Positions 48,802 through 59,958 of a stretch of 64,000 nucleotides of DNA are shown one piece after another; position 1 is the first letter of the stretch, and every line of letters starts with the position of its first letter. Origin of the DNA: Mercenaria mercenaria (Eukaryota; Mollusca; Bivalvia; Venerida; Veneridae); contig NC_069363.1 of NCBI RefSeq assembly GCF_021730395.1, positions 48,971,001 through 49,035,000 of the forward strand, written 5' to 3'. Position numbers and translations under genes: made by a program. Under the pieces are notes generated by a model that saw nothing but the letters and a program-made list of their open reading frames with translations, was not told the origin of the DNA and did no database searches.

Positions 48802-50439
48802 TTACCAAGAAGTGTAGACTGCGTAGCATAATTTGTTAGGGTTAATTGAGGCATCCGTTTGTGGCATTTTTTTTTTCTTACGTTAAAGCTGTCCTTATTT
48901 TCAGTATAAAATTACATCTATTCAAATTTTAAACTTAGGACTGTGAAAACAATCGATTGCGTATTATCTGTGTACGACAGGAAATTCCACGTGCTTGTGA
49001 CCACCGACGAATGCCGAATGCAGACAATAGGCAATCGCACGGAAATTGACGAGTGTAATATCGAGTGAACCATGTAATAAATATCTCAAATTTAGATGAA
49101 GGTATAAACGTTATTTTTAAGTTTACAGTTGTTTATTGTGTATAAACATTCATTTAATTTTAGGTAAGTGAATAAATGGTTACGTTATTAAATATTTCAT
49201 CGTCATGGTGTGTGAAATAAGGATAGTCAAAATCCCCACAAAACCAAAAAAAATGGAAGCATTTTAGGCTTAAGCTGCCCTGTTAGAGATACCAGCAACC
49301 AACTAGTAGGTTCGTTCTGAGAAAAGCACTTGATTTCTATCTGCATGTCTGCTATGTGTGAAAGCAGAATATTTTTTCTCATATGGGCGTTTGTAAGTAA
49401 TACGCAAGCGACCTATGCAAATATCATTTAAAAATAAAACCTTGATAAAGTTCTGAGTGACGATTATATCAGCTTCGTTGTGGGCCCCCACAAATTCAAA
49501 CAAATTGTATACATGTATATAATTTTGTACATGCATTTTTACAAGATTTTATTAGCGCAAAATGGTAATACGTGATATCTGGACTAGACTTCTGTTTGAC
49601 GGATTCTACAGTATCATCTGTCCATATTACTGTTTTATGACTGAATGTAATAAATATTGTCGTCTTAATTGTTATCAAAAGTTTATGACTAAATGCAACA
49701 AGTGTTGTCGTCTTCAATGTGTTACAACTGACATAGCTGAAATAGACGTTATTTTGACAAACTATTTTTCTTCTGGGGAATTATTTTCTTAACACAATAA
49801 CAATTCAAACTCTAAAAAAGCCTTTAAAAAGTAAAAGTACTAATATGATGAATATTGCTGTGGTTTATCAAAATCAAAATAAAGTTAACCCTAAAGTTAC
49901 ATTATCTGTCATAGTCTATGTATATGTATGACCGTACATAATACAGGTAACGCAAAACAAAGACATTCCTGGAAGAACAGATATGCACATTCAGAGAAAC
50001 ATCATGTTCTACAAGAATGCCAAGCTGTTATGATTCTTGCACTGAATTATAACGTGATAGAAAAACGGAGAAATTGTATTTGATCCGCTAAAAACGTAAA
50101 CACGTTTTCCGTTGTTTTAGTTTAATATACCAAACTATATACACATAATTTGAAAAATCAAAGTGATGTAAAGGAACTACTTGCTTCTTAAATGATGTAA
50201 TTAATTTTATTTTGAATATATCATGAAAAGAGTGGTGTCTAGATGTAACATGCCATTTACTTAAGACGGAGAGGTTTCCACAGGTGTTATCGGAATCTTA
50301 TAGGCCTTTCGGAATGCATCTACAAAAGCGGTGGACAAAATAAAGACTCGAATGTATATCTGATTCGTTTTTACAGTGCCCTTTGTATATCAGGTACGTA
50401 TTGCCTTTTGTATATGTAATTAATATTTATCACAACTTC
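48802..50439. other. Gap after the LINE
   Basis: AT-rich, short frames only. No repeat with clear ends until the TIR element at 50442. Confidence 0.4.
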
Positions 50440-50569
50440 TATTGTCCGTAAGTATTGACCTGGCACTCATTAATCTTCGCCAATATTTTCGGGCGTTTTC
50501 GTTATTTTACGCAATATTTGTGTCCTGAAAATATCTATATTTATCAAAATAATCGATATAAATAACCAA

Positions 50570-50651
50570 CGGCACAATGGTGTAGTGGTAAGCTCTCCGA
50601 CTTAGAACGGCATTACAGGGCATGTGCAGGGGTTCGAATTCATTTCTAACC
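50570..50651 (+). repeat. tRNA-like segment, left half of TIR element
   Basis: A-box-like tggtgtagtggtaagc and B-box ggggttcgaattc 40-odd bases apart, then a T-run. The acceptor ends do not pair, so not a true tRNA gene. Confidence 0.6.
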
Positions 50652-50930
50652 AATTTTTTTTTATATAATTCCGTGTGTTTGTATTTGCATCTATTTTACA
50701 TTATTTTATGAAACATTTCATTTTGTGTCGTTAACAACAGTTCTTTGAATTGTCCGTTGAATGAATGAATACTTGTCCGGTCCTGAAGGTTTTAAACGAC
50801 ATTTGTAGAACGGTTTTATGTACGTAGAAAAATGATAATAAATAGTAGAGTATTTCATTGAAAAATCATGATAAGTGTGATAATTTTTCGTCTGTTAATT
50901 TTACAGATAAAATAAAAAACAAAAACAAAC

Positions 50931-51002
50931 TGGTCAGATAGAGGACTCGAACTCACAACCCTGAGGTTAGTGGCAAAACGCTTTGTCCGCATTACTACAT
51001 CT
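50931..51002 (-). repeat. tRNA-like segment, right half of TIR element
   Basis: On the minus strand gtagtaatgcggacaaagcg and a B-box gtgagttcgagtcctc, followed by T-rich sequence. Different in sequence from the left unit, so the pair is not a simple inverted copy. Confidence 0.55.
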
Positions 51003-51519
51003 GCACATGAAACATGGTTGCATATAATTGGCTTTTCAATTATAGTTATATCGTTATTTAGGTTCGGACACCGAAGATTAATTTACGGAAACATACGGAA
51101 TATTCATGAGTGCCAGGTCAATACTTACGGACAATACTATATAATACACGTGTCATCAGTTTGTTAAAGAACAAAATATCAATCAAATATGTTTTATTCT
51201 AACGCGATCCGTAGCAGTTGCTATATAAACATATAGCGAAATCGCCTATACATGAATCTACGATAGAATATAGCTGTTCCATTCCACCCTACGATTGTAA
51301 CACGTGAGATTCTACTCGTCGACTATATACTCGACTTTTTCAGTGCTTAGTAGTAGTAATAAAAAGTACATCAAATTTTCTGAAACAAACAATTCCTGAC
51401 TGATGAATTTATTTGTTTATATTTTTACCGTAAGAAAATGTTTCAGCCAGTCTACACAGTACATGTACATGTACCGGTAAGTTTCAACATCTATATCTGG
51501 TCGGTATTATCCAGGAATA

Positions 51520-51521
<2 letters not shown>

Positions 51522-51607
<86 letters not shown>
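51522..51607. repeat. (CT)n(AT)n microsatellite
   Basis: 35 bp of CT followed by about 50 bp of AT, directly abutting the 5' break of the Penelope-like element. Confidence 0.95.
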
Positions 51608-51608
<1 letters not shown>

Positions 51609-52690
51609 CTTCAATTATCACTGATATATATTTTAAAAGAACTGATTCAAAGCAGTATCTAAATTTCAAATCATGCCATCCTAAACACACAAAAACAAAC
51701 ATTCCATTTTCTTTGGCAAGGAGAATTGTACTATTGTTATAGACAAAAATATACTTAAAGCACGTTTGAAAGAATTGGCCGCGGTTCTGGTAGAAAGAAA
51801 ATACCCATTACAAGTTATTAAAACAGGAATTATTAAAGCCATACAAATACCTAGAAGTACATTATTAAGCGTTCAGAATAATAAAAGTGGAAATATTACA
51901 CCATATATTTCTACATTCAATCCTAAAAGCAGGGAGCTATTTGGGATATTAAAAAGTAACTTGGATATTTTAAAAAATGATGATACTATGAAAAGAATAC
52001 TAAACGACACGAAAATCATAAAATGTAAAACACAACTTCCGAATTTAAAAAGTATTCTTATTAAATCAGAATTTAATGAAAACAGACCTTCTCCATCAGT
52101 ACAAAAATGTAATGACCCTAGATGTAGTTTATGTATTTGTATTATTGAAGGGTCATCTTTCAGTTTAAATAATAAAATATTTCATGTTAAAGAAAGCATG
52201 GACTGTACTGTTCGGAATGTATTATATGTATTGGTTTGTAATGGATGTAATGAATTTTATATTGGTCAAACAGGAGATAAACTCAGAAATAGAAGGACAG
52301 TACATGACCAACAAATAAGAGACCCATCAACAAGACAATTACCTTTAAGTACTCATTTAGATTTATGCTCAAAAACCGTTCCTAAATTTTCTATATTTCC
52401 TTTTTACAAATTTCATAGTAATGATGTTTCAGCTAGGTTATCTAAAGAACGCTATTTCATTGATATTTTTAAACCGAAACTTAACCAAAATTGATGACGT
52501 TACAATATTAATGTTGTGTACACATGTGTACGCAAAAATGACGTTGCTTAGCAATTACACATTTATTGACGCCATATTGTTTTATTTGCCCTGATGAGTA
52601 TAAACGAAACCGGTAGGCAAATATAATGTTACTCATGTAATGTTGTTTATATTTTCTTTATAATATACTTGATCCGGTACAAACTTTTGC

Positions 52691-52693
<3 letters not shown>
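51608..52693 (+). mobile_element. Penelope-like element, 5'-truncated, GIY-YIG part
   Basis: The C-terminal third of a Penelope-like element. It begins in the RT thumb (TDSKQYLNFKSCHPKHTKTN then IPFSLARRI), with a one-base frame change near 51735 before the main frame, which runs in frame to TGA at 52494. In that frame: a CNDPRCSLC zinc-finger-like motif, then a GIY-YIG endonuclease (VLYVLVCNGCNEFYIGQTG, R..RR.VH, and a C-terminal ERYFIDIFKPKLNQN-type end). The RT catalytic core is missing. The 3' non-coding part holds a hammerhead ribozyme (52583-52623). AT arrays lie on both sides. Confidence 0.85.
52583..52623 (+). ncRNA. Type I hammerhead ribozyme motif
   Basis: All conserved core parts are present in order. 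Stem I is tatttgcc (52583-52590) pairing exactly with ggcaaata (52616-52623), 8 bp. The core is ctgatga (52591-52597), then stem II gt-ataa-ac (52598-52605), then gaaa (52606-52609), then the self-complementary accggt (52609-52614). The predicted cleavage is after gta at 52615. Stem III has no room for a loop, so cleavage would be expected mainly as a dimer, as described for the minimal hammerheads of Penelope-like elements. The motif lies 89 bp after the GIY-YIG stop. Confidence 0.8.

Positions 52694-52772
<79 letters not shown>
52694..52772. repeat. (TA)n microsatellite
   Basis: About 79 bp of TA, 71 bp after the hammerhead motif. Sequence related to the C1q upstream region resumes directly after it. 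Confidence 0.95.
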
Positions 52773-52774
<2 letters not shown>

Positions 52775-54130
52775 TTCAGGTTGGCAGCATGATTTCATTA
52801 AAAACCCGTTTGTTTATCGGCTAGGGTACGCTACAACTGTACCAAAGCTAATTTTATCTCTTTCAAACCCTTGTAATTGCTTCAATCCAAACATTTTTGT
52901 ACCTTTAGAACGTTTTTCCCGCCGATAAGTTATTTTCTTAAGATGATATTTCAAATAAAGCTAATATCACAGAACTTGTGCAGGTCTGACTACGTGTATA
53001 AATAATAAAGTTTAACTTTTCCTCTCAAATGTAAAGTAAGGATCGACCAGTATGTTTCTAGAAATGAAAAGTTCTCTCATTACAGTAGATATTATTAAAA
53101 GATTTACAGAGTTGTTTTATGAAATTTATCCATACCCTATGTGTAAAAAAAAAGAGATGACAGTTAAATATTTACTATGACGGTTGCTATCTGATACAAA
53201 ATGTCACAAAAAAGCAAATTTTGCAAAAACAATATCGTCACGTCAATGCAAGGAAGCTGGTAACTGCATCGAAATAAATAAGCATATTTTGCGCTGAGAT
53301 GACATGAATGTTTTAATCAATGACGTGTATAAAAATGTTAGTGCCTTACTTGGTGATAAAAATCCGACAAATTTGAAAATTATAACTGGCATATGTAACT
53401 CTGTAGTATAAGTCTGTCCTACCTTGACCGATACAATAACCCAACTTGCAGGTGTGTGTTAATTATTGAATTAAAACAGACAATGCATCCGTCCAGTTAA
53501 ACTAACTTTATATCTTGTTGCCATATGAAATTATACTTTCCTGTGTATCAAATGAGGCCATACTTAACGATCACATGAAAGTAGTTTATACTGTCGCAAC
53601 AAACCTCTTTCAAGTCCAAAAGTGATAACTTCACAATATTTGTCACCGATATGGAATTAAGGACTTGCTTGTTTTTTAGTTAAAAGTTAATCTATATACG
53701 TCAACACAGGAAAATATAATGTAACATAAAAACAAAACAATTCATTTAAGACATTGTGAGTCAATAAAAGAATGCATGAATTAAATTATTATCTAAAGTC
53801 GAAACTACAGCGCTTATATTCTTAACGCTACTCAACAAACTGGGTTTACTGTACTTTTGAATACTTAAAGTCAAAAGGTAGCTTTGTAAAGAACTGTTTT
53901 TAAAAAGTCATCACCAGATGTTAATGTAATGTAAATGGCAAATGTTCCCATAATGAATATCAGGTCCTATCTATGTGATCAAAATATGATAATACCGGTA
54001 TTGCGATAATTTCATTCTCTATTAAATGGTATACTTATATTGAATTTTCTTAACCACCCCTTGGCATATACATACACCTAAACCTGATTCTACAGTTTTC
54101 ATTCCTTCGCTTCATTCAGACTCATACAAG
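52773..54130. other. Upstream region of C1q copy 3
   Basis: Related to the regions before copies 1 and 2 from its first bases (cgtttgtttatcggctaggg, cttaagatgatatttcaaat). No gene seen. The start-region block reads tcattctctattaaatgg near 54010, more diverged than in copies 1 and 2. Confidence 0.6.
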
Positions 54131-57100
54131 ATGTTTTGTGCTGCAATTTTCTGCTTTTTAATTTTAAATTCAAATCCCACTTTCGGGACTGAGCCACTAT
54201 GTTCCCGGTTTCATTACGAGGAACAAACGTTAGAAAAGATGATCAGGCAGGAAATATTTGTAGAGAAAATGAAAGATGACATTGACGACTCTAAACAGCA
54301 AGTAGTGGACGCTGTTGTAGACTTGAAGAATGAGAGAAACAAGTTTGCAGCGGAATTTGAAAGGTTGAAAAATGACGTTGAAACAATGAAAGGCAACCTT
54401 GAAAATGCATTGGAGCGTATCCAATCACAAACTGTAAAAGTCATTCAGGATAATACTGCAGAAATGGAAACGTTAAAAGGTATGTATTTAACATTAGTTT
54501 TGTATTGTTATGAAGAAAAACACTGTATAAACTGAAGTATAACACTTTCGAATATACTTCATTTTAAGTAGCTTAATTAAAGATGAATTTTAGTATTAGA
54601 TTTGTATAATAAAATGGTATGAAATAAGGCAAAGCCTCATATCGAGCTCGGGGAAATCAGATTTCACTTCTTTTCAAATTTTATAACAACGAAACAATTC
54701 ATATAAACGTTTTAATTTAGTGTTATCAATTCTTTTATAGCGAATATCTTATAATTGCAAATTTACGGGGAAGCCGATGTCTCTATGACGTCATTTGCTA
54801 TTTGCCGCGTTTACGTTAGAAATATTAATAACATATTTTTCCAGTTTCTTTCCAAAATTTATCTTTAAAAAGAATGTAATTATTTTTGCAACTAAATGGA
54901 AGCCTCTCTCTTGTTGTTATTTGAGTGTTTGAGTTAAAAATAATTTGAACAATCGAATGACATTCTCTCTTCACTGCGACTTCCTCTCCGCCAGGTGTGC
55001 CTTTGAGATCTGCTCAACCCGGGTGTAGAGGGTGTAGGTGGTATTTCCACTACCGTCCATAAAATCTTCATTTTTGTCGTGTTGGGCGACCTGTGGAGTT
55101 TCCACTTTTGCTTTGTTGAGCAGGCCTTTCGGATTTGCTCTTCGAGCTCGCTAAAAATGGTTATTACATCAGTCCTATTAGTTCTTCTTTGATGAACAAT
55201 ATTTTAGTCGGCTCGAGAAAATTGACTTTAATTTTATACAAAAAAAAATACAGAAAAAAATAGACGTTTGAAATCGTGTACTCTTTTTAAGCACACCATC
55301 ATTTCATCATCTTGACGTCATATTTAGTTTAGTTCAGTTTATACTTATTTGTTTTAGCTCGATTGTGATGAAAGCTTAAAGCCTGTATGAACCACTCTCG
55401 AGTCCGATTCTTGGAAAAAACAGTACTGGTGTAATATGAGAAGTCATGGTCGTGACCCCAGTGGGGCTCGAACCCACGTTGAGTTCACGACTAAGGCGAC
55501 TCACCCCACCATTAATTATTTTTCCGTATCCGAATGGAGTTGATTTTGTTTATCAAATACAAGCTGTATTACAGGCATAACTATCACAGGTATATCATAA
55601 AATATTAAACATAGTTTTGTATCTTCAAATTGTTCTATCAAGTATTCATATGACTTTAAATATAACAAATTTAGTAAAATAGAAAAAGTGGAAAATCACA
55701 CGTCGCTCAACACAACAGAAACGAAAATGTTGCAGGCTCGGTTGCATTGAGCCTGTTCATGGACGGTAGTGGAAATGCAAGCCAACTGATTTGTAGTTTC
55801 GCTTGTTTCTTGGCAATTCTAAATACATATTATTTGAAATTAATTTTTAAATGAAGAGCACACATTATTCAATAGCATTAATTTCAAGATTTTATCAGTA
55901 TACACTTAACAAATCGTTATATTAGAAGTTACCTGAAGGACATTTCTGAAATTTGGCAACTATGATATTGTGAATGTCATAAAGAAAATTCAAGAAAATA
56001 GATCAAAACCATCGTATAATTTGATTAATTTTATGACCACGAGCCATGTTTTAAAAAGCCACAAAAAACATAATGATTATAAGCGTGTTTATGTTTTAAA
56101 TAAGTATACTTCATTTTGATATAAAATGAAAATGAAATTATGACACGTACAAAAATACCATATTTTGCATGTCAGACAGGATTTTCCCGTGTTTTTGTCG
56201 GTGCTAGAAAAACTCATCTTACACCCCGCTCACGTGCTGAAATTTACGAAGCCTTAGGAATGCGTACATTCATACGCTACTATAATAAATAATAGCGCTT
56301 AAAAGGAAACATTTGTTTTTTCATTTCTTCTGTTACTTTAAGAATACGATATGCAAGAAATGAAGGTGCGGATGAAAATAGCTGGCTCTCGGGTTTCGCG
56401 GTAACTCGGCAGAGCCTTGTGACTACCTAATCAGTTACCATCGAGCCAGATATTTCCCTGTGAAAGATTCTTATATGTTTTGTCAAAGCATGAAAAATAC
56501 TTTTGAGCATATTTTTGGAAGAAGCAAGTATCTACACATTGTGTCCATGTCAAAAAGGTTGGATCATTTTGGTTACTGTCTTAAACATCTTTATATACTA
56601 ATAGTCTGGTTTAGAAAGTATCTCTTACATTGTCAAACAAAAAAAAGGTGAAATCCCGTAATACATACTTCTTTAATGTATTATTATAAACATGTGATAT
56701 TTCATAAATGATCACTTTTAAAGATTTATCATTTCTCGTTATTATAACTTTAAGAAACTGGCCAAAATGTGATGATATTACCGCAGTACAAACTGCATAT
56801 CAATATCGAAATGCATTTGTATATTGCCTTTACCCGTCTTTACTGCAGGGGTCAATCGTAACCGAGCAGTAAGAGTCACTTACTTGAAATTACTTGGCTC
56901 TTACAGTTATTTCTTCGAGTCTTATCAACTAAGAGTTTCAAATTCTTAAATGTTAGGACAACAGCCAGCTGAAGTTCCTGAACTAATGCCAGGGAAGGCT
57001 GCAATACTCATTAAAAGTGATGTAGTTGTAATCCCAAATTAACGTGTTGAATACTTTGAAGTCTTACTGAGTTCTTTTCGATGACTACGCTGGTCTTGCT

Positions 57101-57767
57101 TTTTCATTCTTTCTTCTAAAATTTGTGATTATACATACAGACATCGTGTAGTTGTTATTTATGGACTGCATTCGTATGAAATAGCATTTGTTAATTGATC
57201 AGGGTTCCAGTCGATGTTTTCAAAACCTCTTACTCGTTAATACCGTTTAATTCTAAAGAAACGTTGCTGAAACTGTAAAATTTACATCGTTAAATTTCAA
57301 TCGTTATAAATAACTATAAGAATCCTTTTGTTATTTCAGGTTCTGTCGTCACACATATCGTCGCATTCAAAACTAACGTTGTGTCTGACAAGTCATTGCG
57401 CGACAGCAAGGTTATAATATTCTCAAAGAATATATTTAACATGGGTGATGCTTACGACAATGCAACTGGCATCTTCAAAGCACCAGCTGGAGGTGTCTAC
57501 CTTTTCACGACGCAGATATGTTTATCTACCCGTACCCATTCGTACTTCGGCATCACTTTGAATGGGGAACTTATCTCTCAATCTCTGCTCGGAGACTATC
57601 AGTGGTCTAATTGCTATACAATGGATGCCATTGTTAAAGTCAACAAGGGCGATGACGTTTCGATTAAATGTATTGGCTCTTGTGGGAGTAGTGAGAGTTT
57701 GTGGAATAATCTTCGTTACGCCACAAGTAGCTTCTCGGGTGTACTCGTCCACAAAGTTATCCGTTGA
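54131..57767 (+). CDS. Secreted coiled-coil C1q-domain protein, copy 3
   Basis: Exon 1 54131-54479 (349 nt), exon 2 57340-57767 (428 nt), phase-1 junction as in the other copies, 258 residues. Signal peptide MFCAAIFCFLILNSNPTFGT, coiled coil about 24-116, C1q domain about 122-258 (FNMGDAYDNATGIFKAP, GGVYLFTTQI, SSFSGVLV). Differences cluster at LSTRTHSYF and in the ESLWNNLRYAT loop. The frame is intact. The intron (2.86 kb) is the longest of the three and holds a SINE at 55326-55486 that the other copies lack. Expected role as for copy 1. Confidence 0.85.
54958..55190 (+). repeat. Intronic repeat family B, in C1q copy 3
   Basis: atgacattctctcttcactg, ctgctcaacccgggtgtaga and gtgttgggcgacctgtgg. 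Shorter than in the other copies: the catcaaaccgagcctg block is deleted. Confidence 0.65.
55326..55486 (-). repeat. SINE inserted in the intron of C1q copy 3
   Basis: On the minus strand gtgggttcgagccccactgg (B-box ggttcgagccc), then ggtcacgaccatgacttctc, gaatcggactcgagagtgg and a tail ttaagctttcatcacaatcg. Flanking text (cttgacgtcatatt and ctaaggcgactcacc) is continuous in copies 1 and 2, giving the empty site. A common clam SINE type. Confidence 0.75.
55681..55790 (-). repeat. Family B fragment, inverted
   Basis: cgtcgctcaacacaacagaa, ttgcaggctcggttgcattg and catggacggtagtggaaatg are the reverse complement of the centre of family B. It is an extra copy, separate from the direct one at 54958. 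Confidence 0.6.
56372..56455. repeat. Nested inverted repeats in the intron of C1q copy 3
   Basis: aaatagctggctc at the left pairs with gagccagatattt at the right, and ggtaact with agttacc inside. MITE-like; not seen in the other two introns. Confidence 0.5.
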
Positions 57768-58124
57768 AATATGACTGTAATGGAAGTTATCCGTGTGTAT
57801 GGCCTGTTTTGTTGGATAAACTTTGATTCTGTGACGACAACAAAATTTAATATTGATATTTTGAATTACTAAATGCCTAACAAAATCTGGTTTAATCATA
57901 TGCACAGGTTAAAAATTTATCACAGTGTTAAAGTTACATAATATCATAAGAAATAGCTTATTTAGTTATTATAACGCCCCAACTAGTAACCAATATGGTC
58001 CGCTTTGTTCCTCATTTCTGATCAGATGTTAAGTACTTTCAATAATTAGCATTGTTTTATGTGTTTTTTCTCTCCATGCTTCACATCATGTTGACATTGC
58101 TTATGTTTAAATTTTAAAGGAAAG
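57768..58124. other. 3' flank of C1q copy 3
   Basis: Related to the sequence after copy 2 (43600-44040) for about 250 bp, then unique. No canonical aataaa found close to the stop. Confidence 0.5.
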
Positions 58125-58431
58125 AGATAGAATGTCGTGCCGTGCGCTCGAGATAAGATGTCGTGTTCACGAGATATGATGTTGAGCGCTCGAGATAAGA
58201 TGTCGTGCGTTCGAGATAAGATGTCGTGCGCACGAGATAAGATGTCGTGCGCACGAGATAAGATGCCTTACGCTCGAGATAAGATGTCTTACGCACGAAA
58301 TAAGATGTCGAGCGCTCAAAATAAGATGACATGCGCTCGATATACGATGTCGTGCTCACGTGATAAGATGTCGAGCGCTCGAGATAAGATGTCATGCGCT
58401 CGAGACAAGATGCCGTCCGCGCGAGATAATT
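58125..58431. repeat. 21-bp minisatellite, about 14 units
   Basis: Unit gagataagatgtcgtgcgct (+c) with variation mainly in the last bases (gcgctc, gcgcac, gttcac). As 21 is a multiple of three and the unit lacks stops in some frames, long open frames occur on both strands; these are not taken as genes. Confidence 0.9.
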
Positions 58432-59256
58432 TAATCTTTAAAAAAATGCATGTCCTAAGCATACCATCGTGGTTATCTTCCATCGGAAGCATTGAATTTA
58501 GAATGAGTCAAGAATGAAATGTTCATAAATAAGAAAAGTACTTCGGAAATAATGGAGATTTCGCCGGGATATTTGGCAGACAAAGATATAGAATGTTGGG
58601 CTATTTATTGAGGTAAATGCCATAAGAAAAACTCCGCGGTTCAATATCTAAAACAATGAAAATCTGGCCATGGATCAGCCATCTGTGTGATTATTTGGTG
58701 GTCTTTTTTATTCAGAAAATATTCCTTTAGATGCCTCTTTCTATCCTCTGAACTCAGTAGGAATCTGATTTTCATTGATTCACATTATGTATAGACAAAA
58801 TTGAAAATACTGACTGCAAAACGAAAGCAATCACGTTGTCCGATCAGGTGTCATGTTGTCTTGTGGTGTCGCGTTATCACGTTATAGACTGTGATACCCG
58901 TACCAAATTTCATAGACCCACCATGGTTATAAGTGATAAAGAAGGTAAATACTATGAACCCTAATATCATAACTACATATTTAGAAAAGATAAACGGACA
59001 ATTATCACGTCTGGGCAAATGTTGCAATTCGCTTTAGAAATAAAAAAGGATTGTGTTGATAAAGAAATAGAATTCTAATATGCTTGTTTCTGTTAAAAAC
59101 ACACTTATGCTAAATTGACGTCACGTTAACGTGCAATGACGTCAGTGTTGATTTTTTTGCGATCAAGGAAGAGCGATACTAAATTTTATCAACTGTTTCA
59201 GATTCAGGGCATATTAGAATAGAAATAATGTATAGCAAAATTGTGTTTTACTTAGA
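58432..59256. other. Gap without a supported gene
   Basis: AT-rich. A short acgtcacgttaacgtgcaatgacgtca-type palindromic patch (CRE-like tgacgt sites) lies at about 59117-59142. Confidence 0.35.
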
Positions 59257-59362
59257 TTAATACACGAAAAATCGGTTATGCGCCGCCAGAGTAATTCACT
59301 CAGGCTACGCCCTCGTAAAAGTATTCCGCGGACGTATAACCACTTTTCGTGTATTAATAACG
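59257..59362. repeat. Inverted repeat with about 30-bp arms
   Basis: attaatacacgaaaaatcgg then ttatgcgccgc at the left is answered by the complement ending ttttcgtgtattaat at the right. The centre includes ctacgccctcgtaaaag. MITE-like. Confidence 0.6.
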
Positions 59363-59420
59363 TTAAAACACGGTTTCTTTATGCATTATTTCTTAAATAA
59401 AAACATTTGGGCATTTATAG

Positions 59421-59501
59421 ATGACAAGAGCAAACAATCAGATGAAAGCTCTGGCAAATTACAAGATATGACAAAAAAGCACAGACTTGTCAATGGAACT
59501 G
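59421..59501 (+). CDS. Possible small internal exon (phase 1-1)
   Basis: Acceptor atttatag at 59420 and donor actg|gtaaat at 59501/59502 bound 81 nt that are open in the frame DKSKQSDESSGKLQDMTKKH then RLVNGT. A symmetric phase-1 exon of this size is plausible, but no neighbouring exon is identified, so it rests on splice consensus and composition only. Confidence 0.2.
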
Positions 59502-59958
59502 GTAAATGATGAAATGGTTCTGCATGAGACATTGAAGGAAATTTCACACGAGTGGCGAACCCTTTTCCTTCTAACGTCTTTAAAATTCGAATATTTCGTC
59601 ATTAATGCTTTCAAATTGTCTTTCTTACTTTGTTCATATTTTACAGCAAGTTATATTTTCCTTGTAGGCTGTAAGGCAAAAAAAAAGTTAAAATGGTTTG
59701 ATGAGATAAACGTTAAGATGCGTTGCCATGAGACTAATAAGCGAAATCGCTTCTAAAACGTTTGAAATTTACTAGTAACTGTATAGAATTCAGTCTAATC
59801 CTACGGTGACTGACTGCTTCAAAATAGCCACAAGAACTATTCAATGTGGGGTCTTAAAAGTATTTGGCTACATATTATTATGAGCTTTTTTTTTGTTATC
59901 GTAACTGAATGTGATCGTTCAGGCCTTTACAATATTGGAACCATGTTATAATAATAAT

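Larger units (their letters stand above)
50442..51134. mobile_element. TIR element carrying two convergent tRNA-like units
   Basis: Perfect 29-bp terminal inverted repeats at 50442-50470 (starting ttgtccgtaagtattgacct) and 51106-51134, flanked on both sides by TA, which fits a TA target duplication of the Tc1/mariner type. The 693-bp element has no transposase. About 130 bp inside each end is a tRNA-like unit, + strand at the left and minus at the right, so the internal promoters face each other. It looks like a MITE whose interior is a paired SINE-type structure. Confidence 0.8.

Noticed and set aside
55380-55480. Functional tRNA or enhancer inside C1q copy 3
   Set aside because: The B-box belongs to a SINE with a recognisable body and an empty site in the paralogues.
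58114-58517. Open frames of 93 and 126 codons on both strands
   Set aside because: Both come from the 21-bp minisatellite, whose unit is a multiple of three without stops.
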